Positions 31,776 to 34,058 of a DNA stretch of 34,058 bases are shown in pieces. Source of the stretch: Actinomycetota bacterium. GTDB lineage: Bacteria; Actinomycetota; Coriobacteriia; Anaerosomatales; JAUXNU01. The first letter of the stretch is position 1; every line of letters begins with the position of its first letter. The translations under genes were made by a program, and so were the position numbers. Below the pieces are notes generated by a model. The model was not told the origin of the DNA and searched no databases. It saw only the letters and a program-made list of their open reading frames with translations. The stretch covers positions 1 to 34,058 of the forward strand of contig JAUXNU010000199.1 in the NCBI GenBank assembly GCA_030682655.1, given 5' to 3'.

Positions 31776-31806
31776 CTCAAGGGGTCGCACGAGGCGACCC
31801 CTTGAG
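31776..31806 (-). terminator. Stem-loop terminator after the NifU-type gene
   Basis: A perfect 13-pair stem (CTCAAGGGGTCGC / GCGACCCCTTGAG) with a five-base loop lies 24 bases past the stop. The minus strand then reads TCTCTTG, a weak T-rich tail. The rest of 31552-31830 is the nrdJ leader and promoter region. Confidence 0.75.
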
Positions 31807-31830
31807 TTCAGAGAGTGGTGTGAGCGCGGA

Positions 31831-32052
31831 CTAGACAGGCTCCACTCGAACGACTTCGGGTACTTCCTGCTTGAGCACACGCTCTACACCGTTCGAGAGC
31901 GTAAGCTGAGACATCGGACAACCGCGGCACGCACCCACTAGACGGACCTTCACCACACCGTCCTCGCCGACTTCCACAAGTTCAACATCTCCACCGTCGG
32001 CCTGAAGCGCCGGACGGATCTTGTCGAGTGCTGCCTGTACCTGCTCCTTCAT
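31831..32052 (-). CDS. NifU-type (Nfu) Fe-S cluster protein
   Basis: This 73-residue protein corresponds to the C-terminal NifU domain, which carries or transfers iron-sulfur clusters. The pattern [13 protein letters not shown], then [13 protein letters not shown] with Cys42-x2-Cys45, then [10 protein letters not shown] is characteristic. I use the ATG at 32052 with AAGGGAGC upstream; the frame extends to 32097. Fe-S clients in the window include the endonuclease III-like enzyme and QueH. It stands alone between the rRNA terminator and nrdJ with its own promoter and terminator. Confidence 0.93.
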   Translation of the reverse strand: MKEQVQAALDKIRPALQADGGDVELVEVGEDGVVKVRLVGACRGCPMSQLTLSNGVERVLKQEVPEVVRVEPV

Positions 32053-32118
32053 CCGGAGCTCCCTTCTTCTCACCGACCGAGCATTCTCGGCCGGCACCTA
32101 CGTTCTGTGATGTCGCGG

Positions 32119-32127
32119 ATTCTACCA
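32119..32127 (-). promoter_or_regulatory. Candidate extended -10 promoter of the NifU-type gene
   Basis: The minus strand reads TGG TAGAAT (32127-32119), an extended -10 of the same form as the tgt promoter, about 66 bases upstream of the ATG at 32052. No consensus -35 lies at the normal distance. Confidence 0.45.
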
Positions 32128-32159
32128 TAATCCTGACCGAAAAGGTCGCGTTTCAACAA

Positions 32160-32191
32160 GCGAGCCCCGTGCCATGAGACACGGAGTTCGC
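32160..32191 (-). terminator. rRNA operon terminator downstream of 5S rRNA
   Basis: The minus strand forms a stem of about 12 pairs (GCGAACTCCGTG with CACGGGGCTCGC, with one A-C mismatch and a G-T pair) around an eight-base loop. It is followed by TTGTTGAAACG and lies 25 bases past the 5S end, as expected for the end of an rRNA operon. Confidence 0.65.
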
Positions 32192-32216
32192 GAGAACACT
32201 AAGAGCCGTTGGATGT

Positions 32217-32334
32217 GTTGAGCGGCGTCCTACTCTCCCACGGCCTGACGCCGCAGTACCATCGGCGCTGGAGAACTTAACTACCGAGTTCGGAATGGGA
32301 TCGGGTGTACCCCCTCCGCCATAACCACTCAACA
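32217..32334 (-). rRNA. rrf: 5S ribosomal RNA
   Basis: The minus strand reads TTGAGTGGTTATGGCGG at the 5' end. CCGATCCCATTCCGAACTCGG (the loop A/helix III core) and GGGAGAGTAGGACGCCGC follow toward the 3' end. Terminal helix I pairs TTGAGTGG-side bases with CGCTCAA. The length of about 118 is normal. It lies about 100 bases after the 23S 3' end with no tRNA between. Ends are estimated to within a few bases. Confidence 0.95.
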
Positions 32335-32435
32335 CATCCACCGGCTCTCGGTGGACGGCAAATATGCCGTTGTCAATAAGCCCCATAGGTGCGTCTGCAC
32401 CCTGAGAGCTGCATAGCGCTTGAAAATCTCGGAAT

Positions 32436-34058
<1,623 letters not shown>

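Noticed and set aside
32335-32435. A tRNA gene in the 5S-23S spacer
   Set aside because: No cloverleaf or T-arm sequence is visible; only a short hairpin-prone spacer is present.

Overview
The window reads as the chromosome of a high-GC, deeply branching member of the Actinomycetota, most like an anaerobic Coriobacteriia/Anaerosomatales-type lineage. This is inferred from protein style, from the gene set (superoxide reductase, B12-dependent class II ribonucleotide reductase, two-CW protein, geranylgeranyl-reductase-family flavoprotein) and from a 23S rRNA that seems to lack the large insertion typical of most high-GC Actinomycetota. Nearly all of it is ordinary housekeeping chromosome. I see no CRISPR array, insertion sequence, prophage or tRNA gene.

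Layout. 1-4148 (minus strand): tgt, yajC, an HD-domain protein, secD and secF (cut by the left edge), joining Sec protein export to tRNA modification. 4194-5845 (plus): an ECF sigma factor and a membrane-anchored zinc-type anti-sigma factor behind a candidate autoregulated ECF promoter. 5904-7561 (minus): queH and queA, which with tgt form a queuosine set split by the sigma operon. 7642-12715: accessory genes, including two cold-shock proteins, an exported protein of unknown function, an isochorismatase-like hydrolase, a one-iron superoxide reductase, a PEBP-family lipoprotein, a small membrane protein and a frameshifted, catalytically dead M48 (HtpX-like) protein. 12904-18256 (minus): pdxS, pdxT, yebC, ruvC, ruvA, ruvB, covering PLP synthesis and Holliday-junction processing. 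A plus-strand zinc-ribbon/membrane/pilin-like gene broken by a one-base shift sits between yebC and ruvC.

18401-23363: a DUF3048 protein, a small Cys-rich ORF, then lemA-htpX-lgt (membrane quality control and lipoprotein maturation), a rhomboid protease and a zinc-ribbon protein. 23508-25935 (plus): azlC-azlD amino-acid exporter and a DUF1015 protein. 25932-27339 (minus): a two-CW protein, a small membrane protein and an endonuclease III-like glycosylase. 27485-28585 (plus): a geranylgeranyl-reductase-family flavoprotein. 28619-31551 (minus): nrdJ and dcd for deoxynucleotide supply. 31831-32052: a NifU-type Fe-S protein. 32160-34058 (minus): the end of an rRNA operon (23S 3' half, 5S, terminator).

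The most unusual observations are the M48 pseudoprotease with a Cys-rich loop, the frameshifted zinc-ribbon/pilin-like gene inside the ruv locus, three convergent gene pairs whose two stop codons share one CTAG, the ECF promoter candidate, and a superoxide reductase without the usual Glu of the EKH motif. No stretch over 300 bases lacks a gene. The largest gaps (about 230-280 bases at 7897-8127, 15678-15951 and 31552-31830) hold leaders, hairpins and terminators.
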